Shown: positions 8,801 through 18,512 of the stretch, one piece after another | How the letters are laid out: every line of letters begins with the position of its first letter | How positions within the stretch are numbered: the stretch's first letter is position 1 | Assembly (NCBI GenBank): GCA_041596515.1 | Contig: JBFHIJ010000004.1 | Location: forward strand, 62,001 to 126,000 | DNA: 64,000 bases | Reading direction: 5' to 3' | Origin: JBFHIJ01 sp041596515 | GTDB lineage: Bacteria; Bacteroidota; Ignavibacteria; Kapaibacteriales; UBA2268 | The notes under the pieces: generated by a model | The model's input: the letters and a program-made list of their open reading frames with translations, nothing else | Databases searched by the model: none | What the model was told of the DNA's origin: nothing | Position numbers and translations under genes: made by a program

Positions 8801-8822
8801 TATAAAAGAATAGGAAAGAGAA

Positions 8823-9206
8823 ATGGAAAATTATGCAGGTTTTGAAAATCATTTTAAAATGGTAGATTCTATTCTTAAGTCAACTCAGAGTCTAATAGAC
8901 CTACTTAAGTCTAAATATGAATTAAATGATAAGTTAAGTAATACAGTTGCTGAAATATTCAAGTTTATATCAAAAATTATGAATATATTACCTGACTTAT
9001 TAGTTACTCAAGAAAAGATACCTAATAGGAAACAAGACTTACTTAGATCATTTGATCGAGTTGTCTTAAGCTGGGAATTATACCCTGATAATGCTGATGA
9101 ATTTTTTAAATCATGGGATGAGTTTATTCAGCTATGGGAAGAGTTTTATTCGAATCTATCAAATGTAAATAAAACAGCCAGAACAATATTTCTATCTATG
9201 AATTAG
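8823..9206 (+). CDS. Hypothetical helical protein, unrecognised
   Basis: A 127-residue protein I do not recognise. It is predicted wholly alpha-helical and soluble, with no signal peptide or membrane segment. The C-terminal half is rich in Trp, Phe and acidic residues (for example FFKSWDEFIQLWEEFY around residues 98-113). A good ribosome binding site (GGAAAGAGAA before ATG) and codon use like its neighbours argue that it is real. It opens a probable operon with the rhomboid protease (23-base gap) and ispG (12-base gap), right after the pgk terminator. No function can be assigned. Confidence 0.6.
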   Translation: MENYAGFENHFKMVDSILKSTQSLIDLLKSKYELNDKLSNTVAEIFKFISKIMNILPDLLVTQEKIPNRKQDLLRSFDRVVLSWELYPDNADEFFKSWDEFIQLWEEFYSNLSNVNKTARTIFLSMN

Positions 9207-9229
9207 TTAAACTTATAAAAAGAGATAAT

Positions 9230-10213
9230 ATGACATATAAAAGTCAGATGGGAGGTTTCGGCCAGGGACGAGGGATGATGCCTCCTGTTATAAAAATGCT
9301 AATCATCATTAATGTAGCGATTTTTGTTATACAAAATATGCTACTTTCTGCAATTTCAGTTCCTTTTACTTATAATGGAGTTTCAGGTAGGATTTTACTG
9401 TCTGAACTAATCGTGCATTACTTAGGTTTACAACCTATCGGAGATTTTAATTCTATTGAATTACTTCTTACACCTCTACAGTTAGTGTCTTATCAATTTT
9501 TACATGGCGGTTTCACTCATATTTTATTTAATATGTTTTCTCTGTGGATGTTTGGGATAGAACTTGAAAATACGTGGGGACCTAAAAAGTTTTTGATATT
9601 TTATCTTTTATCAGGTATCGGTGGTGGTATTTTTCAGCTTATTATACAACCGCTTATCGGACCTGCAGCTGTTACTATTGGAGCTTCAGGAGCAATATTT
9701 GGTGTTCTTTTAGCTTATGGTCTTACTTTTCCGAATAGATCTGTATTTATGTTTCCAATATTTATCCCTATACCAGCCAAAACATTCGTTCTTATAATAG
9801 GTGGATTACAGATACTTTTAGGTTTTATGTCTTCGGACAATGTTGCCCATTTTGCACACTTAGGTGGTGCTGTTACCGGTTGGCTTCTGCTCAAATATGG
9901 TAACGAATTAGGAGTATTCTCACTCTTTGGAAAGGTGGACCAAGGTAAAGCATCATATCAGGAACCTATCTATAAAAGTAAACAATCGTACAGTAGTCAG
10001 CCTAAAATATTTCAATTTGATCAAGAAATATCTCCAAATAAAGACAATATTGTTAGCAATAAGACAACTGTTTCTAAGTCTTATGATGTCGATGGTGTTA
10101 CTATAACGCAAGATATTATAGATAATATTCTAGATAAAATAAATGAATCTGGTTATCAAAACCTTACTGAAAAAGAAAAACACATACTTAATGAACTTAG
10201 TAAAAAAATATAA
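9230..10213 (+). CDS. Rhomboid family intramembrane serine protease
   Basis: A polytopic protein of 327 residues with the rhomboid signatures: HGGFTH (92-97) with N101, GASGAIFG (151-158) with catalytic Ser153, and HFAHLGG with catalytic His210. About six membrane helices lie between residues 20 and 225. Beyond residue 225 there is a hydrophilic tail of roughly 100 residues ending in a short charged helical segment (EKEKHILNELSKK), resembling the C-terminal extension seen in many Bacteroidota rhomboids. It cleaves transmembrane substrates within the inner membrane; the substrate is unknown. Likely operon: orphan helical gene, rhomboid, ispG. Confidence 0.92.
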   Translation: MTYKSQMGGFGQGRGMMPPVIKMLIIINVAIFVIQNMLLSAISVPFTYNGVSGRILLSELIVHYLGLQPIGDFNSIELLLTPLQLVSYQFLHGGFTHILFNMFSLWMFGIELENTWGPKKFLIFYLLSGIGGGIFQLIIQPLIGPAAVTIGASGAIFGVLLAYGLTFPNRSVFMFPIFIPIPAKTFVLIIGGLQILLGFMSSDNVAHFAHLGGAVTGWLLLKYGNELGVFSLFGKVDQGKASYQEPIYKSKQSYSSQPKIFQFDQEISPNKDNIVSNKTTVSKSYDVDGVTITQDIIDNILDKINESGYQNLTEKEKHILNELSKKI

Positions 10214-10225
10214 GTGAGAATATAG

Positions 10226-11329
10226 ATGATTCCTATAGAAAATACAGACGTAAAAACTATTTTTGAGCGTCGTAAATCAAAAAAAATATTTATAGGTGGG
10301 ATTCCTATAGGCGGAGATGCTCCAATAGCTGTGCAGACTATGACTAAAACTAAAACTGCTGACGTTAAAGCTACTGTAGAACAAGTAAAAAGAGTTCAAG
10401 AAGCAGGAGCAGATATAGTCAGAATCACGGTAAATCATAAAGAAGCTGCCGAAGCTATGAAAGATATCATCAGACAGGTCGATATTCCTATAGTTGCTGA
10501 TATTCATTTCAATTATACATTCGCTTTAGCTGCTATCGATGCCGGTGTTTCAAAAGTTCGTATCAATCCGGGCAATATAGGGGATGAAGATAGAATCAAG
10601 CAAGTGCTAAATAAAGCAAAAGGTGCTAATATCCCGATACGAATCGGAGTAAACTCTGGTTCTTTAGAAAAAGATTTGTTAGAAAAGTATGGCTATCCAA
10701 CTTCAGAAGCTCTTTACGACAGTGCTATGAGGCACATAAACATAGCCAGGAATCATGGATTTGATGACTTAGTAGTATCTGTCAAATCTACGAATGTAAA
10801 ACTTATGTTAGATGCTTATAGACTCATTGCAGCAAGAACAGATATTCCGTTGCATTTAGGTGTTACAGAAGCTGGTACTATAAGAGTAGGTACAATAAAA
10901 AGTTCCGTTGGTATAGGTACTCTTTTAGCTGAAGGAATTGGTGATACGATAAGAGTCTCTTTGACAGATGAACCGGAATATGAAGTAGAAGTCGGTAAAG
11001 ATATATTACGTTCATTAGGACTAGCACAAAGGAATGTAGAGTTGATTTCTTGTCCTACTTGTGGTAGATTGGAAGTAGATTTATTTTCTATAACTAAAAA
11101 ACTTGAAGAAGCGCTTGCAGGAATAAAAAAACCAGTTAAACTTGCAGTTATGGGATGTGCAGTTAATGGTCCCGGAGAGGCAAAAGAAGCAGATATTGGT
11201 ATTGCATGTGGCAAAGGTAAAGCCGTGTTGTTCAAAAAAGGTGAATTAGTACGTACTATACCTGAAGAAGATATAGTTTCTGAAGTATACAAAGAAGTAA
11301 TGGCATTTCAGCCTCAAGAAACTATTTAA
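10226..11329 (+). CDS. ispG: 4-hydroxy-3-methylbut-2-enyl diphosphate synthase (IspG/GcpE)
   Basis: A 367-residue IspG. The N-terminal TIM-barrel segments (VQTMTKTKTADV, RINPGNIG) and the C-terminal iron-sulfur domain are intact. Cys276 and Cys279 (SCPTCGR), Cys311 (VMGCAVNGPGEA) and Glu318 form the 4Fe-4S ligand set. The enzyme reductively converts methylerythritol cyclodiphosphate to HMBPP, so isoprenoids here come from the MEP pathway. The length is the compact bacterial form without the large insert of plant and some Bacteroidetes/Chlamydiae proteins. It ends 12 bases after the rhomboid gene begins its unit and is followed by a textbook terminator. Confidence 0.97.
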   Translation: MIPIENTDVKTIFERRKSKKIFIGGIPIGGDAPIAVQTMTKTKTADVKATVEQVKRVQEAGADIVRITVNHKEAAEAMKDIIRQVDIPIVADIHFNYTFALAAIDAGVSKVRINPGNIGDEDRIKQVLNKAKGANIPIRIGVNSGSLEKDLLEKYGYPTSEALYDSAMRHINIARNHGFDDLVVSVKSTNVKLMLDAYRLIAARTDIPLHLGVTEAGTIRVGTIKSSVGIGTLLAEGIGDTIRVSLTDEPEYEVEVGKDILRSLGLAQRNVELISCPTCGRLEVDLFSITKKLEEALAGIKKPVKLAVMGCAVNGPGEAKEADIGIACGKGKAVLFKKGELVRTIPEEDIVSEVYKEVMAFQPQETI

Positions 11330-11377
11330 CTTCTAAAAATTTATGTTGAATATCAACTTGATAAAATATATTTTAAT

Positions 11378-11405
11378 GGATGCAAAAAATTGCATCCTTT
11401 TTTTT
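11378..11405 (+). terminator. Intrinsic terminator after ispG
   Basis: A perfect 8-bp stem GGATGCAA/TTGCATCC (11378-11385 with 11390-11397), an AAAA loop and then eight T residues (11398-11405). Textbook rho-independent terminator. Confidence 0.88.
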
Positions 11406-11412
11406 AACTTTT

Positions 11413-11441
11413 TTGACTTTAAAGTGTATTACTAATATAGA
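11413..11441 (+). promoter_or_regulatory. Possible sigma70-like promoter of the protease/propeller/barrel gene
   Basis: TTGACT (11413-11418), 17 bases, TATAGA (11436-11441), about 24 bases upstream of the ATG at 11465. It does not follow the TAnnTTTG pattern seen elsewhere in the window and may be coincidental. Confidence 0.25.
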
Positions 11442-11464
11442 TAAATAATATGCTCGGAGTAAGT

Positions 11465-14400
11465 ATGAAACGACTGACTTATATTTTGATATTCCTTCTG
11501 TTAGCTTCTTTTACTGATAGTATAGCTCAATTTGGAAAAAACAAAGTACAATATAGAGAATATAACTGGAAATACATTCAATCTAAGAACTTCGATGTAT
11601 ATTATGATAAAGGTTCAAAAGATCTTGCTGAATATTCAGCCGTGATTGCTGAAAAATCACTGACTTCTATCCAAAACACTTTAAACTTTAAACTGGGTAA
11701 AAGAGTGAGCATAGTAGTTTATGATAGCCATAATGATTTTCAGCAGACAAATGTAATTTCTTCTTTTATGCCAGAGGGTGTTGGTGGAGTAACTGAGTTA
11801 TTCAAAAACCGTGTGGTTGTACCTTTTCAAGGTGATTTTGCACAACTTAGGCACGTGATCCATCACGAGTTAGTTCACGCAGTCCTAAATGACTTATTTT
11901 ATGGTGGTACTTTCCAGTCTGCAATATCGTCAAACAATACATTTGCAATCCCATTATGGATGAATGAAGGTTTTGCAGAGTATGAAAGTATTGGAGGTTT
12001 AAATACTGAAACCGATATGTTTATGAGAGATTTAGCCATTAGTGAAAATCTGCCACCTCTACAAAGACTCGGTGGATACCTCGCGTATAGGGGGGGGCAA
12101 ACTTTTTTCTGGTATGTAGCTGAGAATTATGGTAAAGAAAAAGTCGGAGAATTAATACAAAAGCTTAAAACTTACAAAAATGTTGACATGGCTTTTGAAA
12201 GTGCATTTCAGATGAATATGAAGGAATTTAGTGAAAAGTGGGAAAAAGATATTAAAAAATATTTTTGGCCTGATTTAGAAATCTTTGAAGACCCTAAAGA
12301 CTTTGCTGTTGAAATTACAGATCATAAAGAAAACAGAAACTTTTATAACACTTCACCAGCTATTTCGCCAGATGGAGAAAAAATAGCCTATATAGCCGAT
12401 GAATCAGGTTTGTTTGGTATTTATATTAGAGACATTGACGATAAAAAAACAACAAGGCAGTTAGTTAGTAGTTTCAGAACTCAGGATTTTGAAGATTTAA
12501 ACATTCTAACTCCTGGTATTTCTTGGAGTCCCGATGGTAAGCATATCGCTATATCTGCCAAATCAGGTGGAAATGATGCTATTTATATTACAGATATTGA
12601 GACTGAAGATTATAAAAAAATAAAATTTGATGAACTAAGAACTATTGGATCTGTAACTTGGTCACCTGATGGACGTTACATAGCATTTTCAGGAGCAAAT
12701 GGTAGAGAAAGTGATATTTTTACTTACGATACTAAAACAGAAAAATTGGAACATATAACCACTGACATATTTTCGGATAAATATCCTGTGTGGAGCTCAG
12801 ACTCTCAAAAACTATACTTTATTTCTGACAGAGGGAATAATACGAATGGTGAAGTCCCTAAAAATTTTAAATTATATAACTATGATGTTGAGCAATCTGA
12901 TATTTATATGCTAAATATAAATGATAAAGTCGTACAAAAAATTACTTCTTCAAATTATTCAAATATAACATCATTAGCTGTGTCTGCCGATGAAAAATCA
13001 TTACTGTTTGTATCTGATAATAATGGCATTAGCAATATTTACAAAATGAATGTTAGTACTAATACTGTTAGACCTATTACTAACTCCATAGCAGGTATAT
13101 CTCAATTACATATTTCACCCGATGATAGTAAGTTACTATTTGCTGTTCAGATTAATGGTGGATATGATATCTATATGATACGTTTTCCATTTGAAAGAAA
13201 TCTTGATTTTGAAAAACTTCCTCTTACTAAATTGAGAAAAAATAAACAAGAGTCTTTGGAACTCCTGGAATCGTTTGAAGAAACTAAATCTAATCAAGAT
13301 AAAATATTAAAAGGTTGGGGGAGTTTTGCATTCAACTTTGATAGGCAGCAAGTAGTTCGAGAAAATCCAGATATTAAGTCGTCTGTACTGACTTCTTCTA
13401 ATCTCAGTGATACAGCTGATTATGATAATTTTGTAGAAAATGATTACAAAATATCATTTTCTCCTGATGTGGTAGTAGCGAATCCCGGCTATTCCACTTA
13501 TTATGGATTTCAGGGAGTAACTCAGATACTATACTCAGATATAATGGGGAATCATCAGCTCTTTTTTCAAGCAAATTTACAAACTGACATTAGAAATAGC
13601 CAATTCATGGCAGCTTATAGTTATATGCCTAAAATCATAGATTATAATTTTTCAATTTTCCACTCTTCTGCATATTTATATTCAAATCCGGAAGGAGAAG
13701 TGCCTTATGCAGGTAATAATCTATTTAGGTTTAGGAATTACGGCTTGGGTGTAGCAGCTTCTTATCCATTTGATTTATTTAATAGACTCGAATGGGGAAT
13801 AAGTTGGCTAAATGTATCTAAAGAGAATATGCTATCACCCAATCAAGGTGATAAGTCAAGAATGTTATTTGTACCAGAGGGAAAATTTGTACATGATGAT
13901 GTGCTTTGGGGATACTTTGCTCCACATAAAGGTTCAAGGTATTTTGTAGGATTTAAAGGTGCTCCAAAATTGGGCAACGATAATATAGGATTTATCAATA
14001 TTGATTTTGATTATAGAAAATATATCCCAATTGGGAATTATTTTAGTTTTGCAATGCGAGGAGCTGCAGGTGCTTCTTTTGGACCTGATCCACAGAGATA
14101 TTTTGTTGGTGGTGTCGATAATTGGATAAATCGTAAATTCTCTTACAGCAGATTACCATTTGACAATCCAGAAGATTATGCATTTTCTCAATTTGTATTG
14201 CCTGTTAGAGGTTGGGATATCAGTCAGATATATGGTAATAAATATTTTGTCACAAATATTGAATTTAGATTCCCAATGTTTCAAGCTTTAGTAGCGGGGC
14301 CGGTTCCTATACTATTGCAAGGTGTTATGGGGTCTTTTTTCTTCGATATGGGGGCCGCCTGGGATGATAATCTTGTTATCTCTAAAGTTGCAAGAGACGG

Positions 14401-14554
14401 AAAAAGATACTTTGAAAATATCCTAATGAGTACAGGTATAGGTGTTAGGTCATATCTATTAGGATTGCCTGTAAAGATGGATATTGCTTGGAGAAATGAA
14501 TATCATAATTGGTCTAAACCATCGTATCTGTTTTCTTTGGGTTTTGATTTCTAA
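11465..14554 (+). CDS. Secreted protease-like / TolB-like propeller / BamA-like outer-membrane barrel fusion
   Basis: About 1029 residues. A signal peptide (MKRLTYILIFLLLASF) is followed by a peptidase MA-like domain with HELVH (residues 134-138) and a downstream NEGFAEY that offers the third zinc ligand. Next come WD40-like PD40/TolB propeller repeats (about 290-610), with recurring 'ISPDG.KIAY', 'WSPDGRYIAFSG' and 'VWSSDSQKLYF'. The last 350 residues are a beta-barrel with the BamA/surface antigen style GGVDNW and a terminal aromatic residue (SLGFDF). I infer an outer-membrane protein with a periplasmic or surface zinc-peptidase head. The ATG at 11465 has GGAG 6 bases upstream and is preferred over ATG 11450. 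Similar fusions occur in FCB bacteria, function unknown. Confidence 0.8.
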   Translation: MKRLTYILIFLLLASFTDSIAQFGKNKVQYREYNWKYIQSKNFDVYYDKGSKDLAEYSAVIAEKSLTSIQNTLNFKLGKRVSIVVYDSHNDFQQTNVISSFMPEGVGGVTELFKNRVVVPFQGDFAQLRHVIHHELVHAVLNDLFYGGTFQSAISSNNTFAIPLWMNEGFAEYESIGGLNTETDMFMRDLAISENLPPLQRLGGYLAYRGGQTFFWYVAENYGKEKVGELIQKLKTYKNVDMAFESAFQMNMKEFSEKWEKDIKKYFWPDLEIFEDPKDFAVEITDHKENRNFYNTSPAISPDGEKIAYIADESGLFGIYIRDIDDKKTTRQLVSSFRTQDFEDLNILTPGISWSPDGKHIAISAKSGGNDAIYITDIETEDYKKIKFDELRTIGSVTWSPDGRYIAFSGANGRESDIFTYDTKTEKLEHITTDIFSDKYPVWSSDSQKLYFISDRGNNTNGEVPKNFKLYNYDVEQSDIYMLNINDKVVQKITSSNYSNITSLAVSADEKSLLFVSDNNGISNIYKMNVSTNTVRPITNSIAGISQLHISPDDSKLLFAVQINGGYDIYMIRFPFERNLDFEKLPLTKLRKNKQESLELLESFEETKSNQDKILKGWGSFAFNFDRQQVVRENPDIKSSVLTSSNLSDTADYDNFVENDYKISFSPDVVVANPGYSTYYGFQGVTQILYSDIMGNHQLFFQANLQTDIRNSQFMAAYSYMPKIIDYNFSIFHSSAYLYSNPEGEVPYAGNNLFRFRNYGLGVAASYPFDLFNRLEWGISWLNVSKENMLSPNQGDKSRMLFVPEGKFVHDDVLWGYFAPHKGSRYFVGFKGAPKLGNDNIGFINIDFDYRKYIPIGNYFSFAMRGAAGASFGPDPQRYFVGGVDNWINRKFSYSRLPFDNPEDYAFSQFVLPVRGWDISQIYGNKYFVTNIEFRFPMFQALVAGPVPILLQGVMGSFFFDMGAAWDDNLVISKVARDGKRYFENILMSTGIGVRSYLLGLPVKMDIAWRNEYHNWSKPSYLFSLGFDF

Positions 14555-14575
14555 ATATTGTAAAAAAAATCTTCT

Positions 14576-14611
14576 AAGTCTATATTTGATTGTAAAATAT
14601 AGACTTTTTTT
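14576..14611 (+). terminator. Intrinsic terminator after the outer-membrane fusion gene
   Basis: A perfect 12-bp stem (14576-14587 with 14595-14606), 7-base loop, followed by a run of T (14605-14611), 22 bases past the stop codon. Confidence 0.8.
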
Positions 14612-14653
14612 GTTTTAAGTATGGATTATTTTATGTAGTTATACAAAAAGTGT

Positions 14654-14661
14654 TAAATTTG
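14654..14661 (+). promoter_or_regulatory. Candidate -7 element (TAAATTTG)
   Basis: An exact TAnnTTTG match. With transcription expected to begin a few bases downstream, the ATG at 14664 would lie almost at the transcript start. The ATG at 14703, which begins a signal peptide, is therefore the better translation start. No clear -33 TTG. Confidence 0.3.
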
Positions 14662-14702
14662 TAATGCAGCATAAAAAGATACTAATAATAGGGAAATTTC
14701 AA

Positions 14703-17700
14703 ATGCTTAGATTTCTTGTAGCAATTCTGTGCATCATGGCGTCATATAATATTTTGTTTGCTTCTCAAAATATGATAATCCTTGATAAAAACACTGACAA
14801 TTTTCCCGAAGTAAGTGTTAATTACTTCGTTTTTGACGACGCAAGTGTTCTGCCAAGACATGATATTCAGTCTTCTCAGATAACTGTATTAGATAATGGT
14901 GTGAATATGCCCGTTATTAATCATACTAATTATGCAGGGGATGTGCAGAAAAGCGTGTCTTTTGATATTTGTTTTGATTTAGGTTTAAATAAAACCAATG
15001 GTAATTATAAATTTGGTATAGACATGATAAATTATTTGCTGGAAAACTTTGATTTTGCACAAGCTGAAATTGCACTGTCTGCTTTTGATACCTATACTTT
15101 CTTATATAAAGACTTTACGCAAGATAAAGATGTACTTTTAGACGCAATAAAATTATTTCACATGTCTAAAGGGTCTGACTTAAACAATATCTTTACGGTG
15201 TCTCCAGGCTCTATTACAAAAGTTTTTGAAAAAGGTATTTACAGCAAAAGAAGTCTGATAATTACTGATGGTAATAGTAATATATCTCTGACTGCAGCTC
15301 AAAAACAAGCCTATATAGAAGGAAATATACAATTAAATATCATTTCTATTGGCACAACGGTTTCAGACGATTTAAAGCAATTAGTAGCTGCTACAAATGG
15401 TATTATTTTAGAGAATGTTTCGAACACAGTACCCTACCAAGATTATGCACGGACAATATTCGCAAATATATACAATATCACTCCTGCATCACTCATTTGG
15501 GATGCATCTTCTTCTTGCGAGGATGTACACAATACTGAGATTTATATTCCTACTACAAATTCTGAATCCGAATTAAAATATGAGACATCGCTTGCTTCCA
15601 AAAGACGTTTAGCATCTTTACCGAGTAATATAAAATTCAATCCTATATTGCCAGGTAACTTTGGAACAAAAGAAATAGTAATTGAAGCAGTAAATGGAGA
15701 AATTACTATAGATAAAATCAGTTTAGAAAATGATGTACTGTTTGAAATTACAGAAGGTGCAATTGGCTCTTCTCTAATATTAGGCGATGGAGATCAACAT
15801 AAAGTAAAAGTAAAGTATACACCAGTGGATTCAACTATTCAGTTTACAAAATTGCTAATACAATCCACAGCCTGCTCAGGTAATGAAATTTTAATTGCAG
15901 CTGGATATCCTAATACTCCTCCAAAAGAAAAAACAATAAAATTGACTTCGCCGGATTGCAATGAAACTCTGATATTAGGTGAAGAACACTATGTAGAGTG
16001 GGAAGGATTACTTCCTGAAGATGTAATTCAACTGGAATATTCTCTAGATAATGGCAAAAATTGGTTGTCATTAGATTCTAATGTAAGAGGTTTGAAGTAT
16101 AAATGGAATCTTCCACAAATTGAAACCGATGAAGCACTTGTAAAAATTATTCAACTTTGGCCGAATAATGTTGGTCAGACAATGGATTTGAAACATTGGG
16201 CACAGGTTAATAGTGCATCTTTTAATCAATTTGGTGATAGAGTTGTGACCGCTTCCAGTGATTCGTCAGCGATTGTATGGAATTCAAATACCGGAGTCAA
16301 AATACTAACTTTAGCTAAGCATAGCAATGATGTAAATTATGCTGTATTTAGCAATGATGGCAAGTATATTGCAACTGCGTCAAAAGATTCGACTGTTATC
16401 CTTTGGGATGCAACCACAGGCGACAGCTTAGGTACTGTAATACAAAAAGAAAAAATCAATTCTGTTAACTTTTCACATAATTCAAAAGTATTCGTTACTG
16501 CAACTTCAGATGGTACTGTAAAAATTTATGATGTTAATACTTTATCATTAGTGCTGAATATAAATGCTTATACTTCAACAAAGCGTGCTTGGTATGCTGA
16601 ATTTGATCCTACTGATAGCTATATATTAACAGCTGGAAACTCAGTATATGCAAAAATTTATAATGCTGTTGGTACCAATGCAGGCAATTTATACAAGTCA
16701 TTTAAAGTGCAGGAAGCTAATTACGGAGATGTTGCACATGCTACTTTCAATGATAATGCGACTAAAGTAGCGTTGACTAGTTCAAACTTGAAAAGGACTA
16801 TCGTATGGGACATGAAAAACTTACCTGACAAAGATACTTATTTTATCCAGGATTCGCTTTACTCTGTTTCTCACAATAAAGATACTTCGGATAACTATTT
16901 TATACGTCATGCCTCATTTGCTCGTGATAAAGATGGTGTTGAATACCTACTAACTTCAGGTACAGATAAGAAAGCATATGTTTGGTATGCAGCTGATGGA
17001 ACATTAAAAATAGAATTATTGGAACATAGAAGCACTGTTAGTACTGCTGTGATGAATTTTGATGGAAGTAGAGTCTTAACTGCCAGCTGGGATAGCACTG
17101 CAAAGGTGTGGAATCTTGATAAACGAGACCTACAAATGGATACAACTGATTGTACTTTTAGCATTAAAAAGCCAAACATTACACCAAATGACATAACTTA
17201 TGGAGATATTTATAGAGGTAATGTAATAGATTCTTTGTTCAAAAGAGTAATCGTAAATGACAATACATTTCCAATAGAAGTGAAATCAATAAAATTGGTA
17301 AACGATGCTACTGAACAATTTTCTCTCATCTCCAAACTAGACTTACCTATTAAGCTGATGCCTACCGAGGCAATAGATTTAGAATTTTCTGTATATCCAA
17401 AAAATTCTGGAAATATAAAAGCTCAAATAGAAATATTGACAAGTGGAAATGCTACTTTTATGTCTGAAATATCAGCTAATGTGTTATCTGAAGGACTTAT
17501 AGTAAATAATAGTTATATTGATTTAGGATTGGTAGATTTTGGAGAGTTTAAAGATTCAATCTTAACTGCAGTAATTACTAATACTAACAGTGTAACTATT
17601 AATATTACCGATATTAAATTGGATGTACCTGAACCTGATAACTTTAGAATTATAGAAGGAACTGACATTAGCTCTATCGCACCCGGGCAATCTAAAACTT

Positions 17701-18500
17701 TTAAAGTTAGATATACTCCTTCTGACAACCTAAGAAACAATGCAGTTCTAACAGTATCTCATGATTTACACCAATATCCAGCAAGGATTAACTTGCTCGG
17801 TGAAGGTATAAGTCCGATTGTAAGTTCTTGTACTATTTTTATTCCTGATGTTACAGGTGCTCCTGGTGATATTATTCAATTACCTATTAAAATTAAAAAT
17901 ATCAACGAAGAAGGTATCAGAAAAACAATTTCCGGTATAAAAACATATTTAAGTTTTAATGCAACACTGCTTGCTCCAGTTGATACTTACGATTATGACA
18001 TAATAGATAATAATATAAGAACAATTGGTATAGACTTACCACTAAGTTTTGGCGAAGATTCTACTTTGTCCATTATTGAATTCCATGTAGGACTTGGTAA
18101 TTCTGTTAATTCTGAGATGACTTTAAAAAATTCTATACCTATTGGTTTAGGCAAATTTGACATTCAAGAAGAATCGTCTATTTTCACTTTAACAGGTTTG
18201 TGTGACGATGAGAATCCAAGACTTTTTGACCCTAATGGAAAATCTATTTTAGCTCAAAACATGCCGAACCCTTTTACAACTGAAGCGAATGTAGTGTTCG
18301 AGCTTCCAACAGATTCTCATGTTAAATTTTATGTAGTAGATATGACTGGTAAAACAGTTCTTAATATAATTGATGCCAAACTGGTAAAAGGTGAACACAA
18401 TGTTCATATCGATGCAAGTAAATTAGGTACCGGAATTTATAGATACATTCTTAAAACTCCATATGATGTATATTCAAGAACCATGCAGATATTAAAATAG
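14703..18500 (+). CDS. Secreted vWA / seven-WD40 / ASH-domain protein with T9SS sorting domain
   Basis: About 1265 residues, counted from the ATG at 14703 (an upstream in-frame ATG lies at 14664). The signal peptide is MLRFLVAILCIMAS. A vWA-like domain follows (about 60-270, with SLIITDGNS), then an anchor-type beta domain (about 310-400). Seven WD40 repeats (about 495-805) end in motifs such as SAIVWN, TVILWD and TAKVWN. Two ASH/choice-of-anchor-D beta-sandwiches and a cohesin-like beta domain (about 1040-1160) come next. The C-terminal 75 residues (NPFTTEANVVFELP ... GIYRYILKT) are a type A T9SS sorting domain, so the protein should cross the outer membrane and be displayed or released. It is probably a scaffold or adhesion factor; no catalytic motif is seen. 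hisS begins 12 bases downstream. Confidence 0.8.
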   Translation: MLRFLVAILCIMASYNILFASQNMIILDKNTDNFPEVSVNYFVFDDASVLPRHDIQSSQITVLDNGVNMPVINHTNYAGDVQKSVSFDICFDLGLNKTNGNYKFGIDMINYLLENFDFAQAEIALSAFDTYTFLYKDFTQDKDVLLDAIKLFHMSKGSDLNNIFTVSPGSITKVFEKGIYSKRSLIITDGNSNISLTAAQKQAYIEGNIQLNIISIGTTVSDDLKQLVAATNGIILENVSNTVPYQDYARTIFANIYNITPASLIWDASSSCEDVHNTEIYIPTTNSESELKYETSLASKRRLASLPSNIKFNPILPGNFGTKEIVIEAVNGEITIDKISLENDVLFEITEGAIGSSLILGDGDQHKVKVKYTPVDSTIQFTKLLIQSTACSGNEILIAAGYPNTPPKEKTIKLTSPDCNETLILGEEHYVEWEGLLPEDVIQLEYSLDNGKNWLSLDSNVRGLKYKWNLPQIETDEALVKIIQLWPNNVGQTMDLKHWAQVNSASFNQFGDRVVTASSDSSAIVWNSNTGVKILTLAKHSNDVNYAVFSNDGKYIATASKDSTVILWDATTGDSLGTVIQKEKINSVNFSHNSKVFVTATSDGTVKIYDVNTLSLVLNINAYTSTKRAWYAEFDPTDSYILTAGNSVYAKIYNAVGTNAGNLYKSFKVQEANYGDVAHATFNDNATKVALTSSNLKRTIVWDMKNLPDKDTYFIQDSLYSVSHNKDTSDNYFIRHASFARDKDGVEYLLTSGTDKKAYVWYAADGTLKIELLEHRSTVSTAVMNFDGSRVLTASWDSTAKVWNLDKRDLQMDTTDCTFSIKKPNITPNDITYGDIYRGNVIDSLFKRVIVNDNTFPIEVKSIKLVNDATEQFSLISKLDLPIKLMPTEAIDLEFSVYPKNSGNIKAQIEILTSGNATFMSEISANVLSEGLIVNNSYIDLGLVDFGEFKDSILTAVITNTNSVTINITDIKLDVPEPDNFRIIEGTDISSIAPGQSKTFKVRYTPSDNLRNNAVLTVSHDLHQYPARINLLGEGISPIVSSCTIFIPDVTGAPGDIIQLPIKIKNINEEGIRKTISGIKTYLSFNATLLAPVDTYDYDIIDNNIRTIGIDLPLSFGEDSTLSIIEFHVGLGNSVNSEMTLKNSIPIGLGKFDIQEESSIFTLTGLCDDENPRLFDPNGKSILAQNMPNPFTTEANVVFELPTDSHVKFYVVDMTGKTVLNIIDAKLVKGEHNVHIDASKLGTGIYRYILKTPYDVYSRTMQILK

Positions 18501-18512
18501 GGGATAACGAAG

